Under the pieces are notes generated by a model, which had not been told where the DNA came from, searched no databases, and saw only the letters and a list, made by a program, of their open reading frames with translations. Made by a program: the position numbers and the translations under genes. From contig JAGREF010000001.1 in the NCBI GenBank assembly GCA_020446665.1, positions 1 through 14,858 of the forward strand: DNA of 14,858 bases, given 5' to 3'. Of this stretch, positions 14,858 through 14,858 are shown piece after piece; positions within the stretch are counted from its first letter, which is position 1, and every line of letters begins with the position of its first letter. Origin of the DNA: Sphingomonadaceae bacterium (GTDB taxonomy: Bacteria; Pseudomonadota; Alphaproteobacteria; Sphingomonadales; Sphingomonadaceae).

Positions 14858-14858
14858 C

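Noticed and set aside
1..14858. CRISPR array, tRNA or rRNA gene
   Set aside because: No regularly spaced direct repeats and no cloverleaf- or rRNA-like sequence were noticed on either strand by eye.

Overview
The window looks like chromosomal (or large-plasmid) DNA of a GC-rich alphaproteobacterium. The family character of the RTX protein, the P450/EthD genes and the Flp-type pilin makes Sphingomonadales the most likely order, but this is inference; there is no rRNA, tRNA or other taxonomic marker in the window.

Left region (1-6388): a type I secretion locus. A large RTX/FG-GAP protein, cut off at its 5' end by the window edge, runs on the + strand. It converges, with only 18 bp between, on a three-gene minus-strand operon encoding an outer-membrane channel (TolC type), an ABC exporter (HlyB/LapB type) and a membrane-fusion protein (HlyD type). 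Both operon junctions are 4-bp ATGA overlaps, so the three proteins are probably translationally coupled. The RTX protein is the obvious cargo candidate.

Middle region (about 6416-11918): a 5'-truncated IS5-family transposase remnant abuts the upstream side of the secretion operon. It is followed immediately by a four-gene + strand operon: an EthD/DUF4286-like small protein, a short-chain dehydrogenase, a cytochrome P450 and an exported formylglycine-dependent sulfatase. All four look intact and keep their catalytic motifs. Together they suggest processing of a sulfated, probably hydrophobic alcohol or ester: sulfate removal in the periplasm, then P450 and dehydrogenase oxidation in the cytoplasm. 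The substrate cannot be read from the sequence. This is the most interesting unit in the window.

Right region (11919-14134): a small lytic-transglycosylase-like gene without a visible signal peptide, then a badly decayed IS3-family element. The IS3 element has its left inverted repeat, two amber stops in orfA, and an ochre stop plus an internal deletion in orfB. It ends abruptly inside orfB, where it joins the last quarter of a sugar-porter MFS gene that itself carries a frameshift. The sulfatase/P450 operon is thus bracketed by two dead insertion sequences.

End (14135-14858): about 370 bp without a gene, containing a perfect 7-bp hairpin and several TTAAC sites resembling CtrA half-sites. 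A Flp/type IVb pilin-like gene with an unusual charged core and a YEPP-repeat tail follows, then a probable terminator at the window edge.
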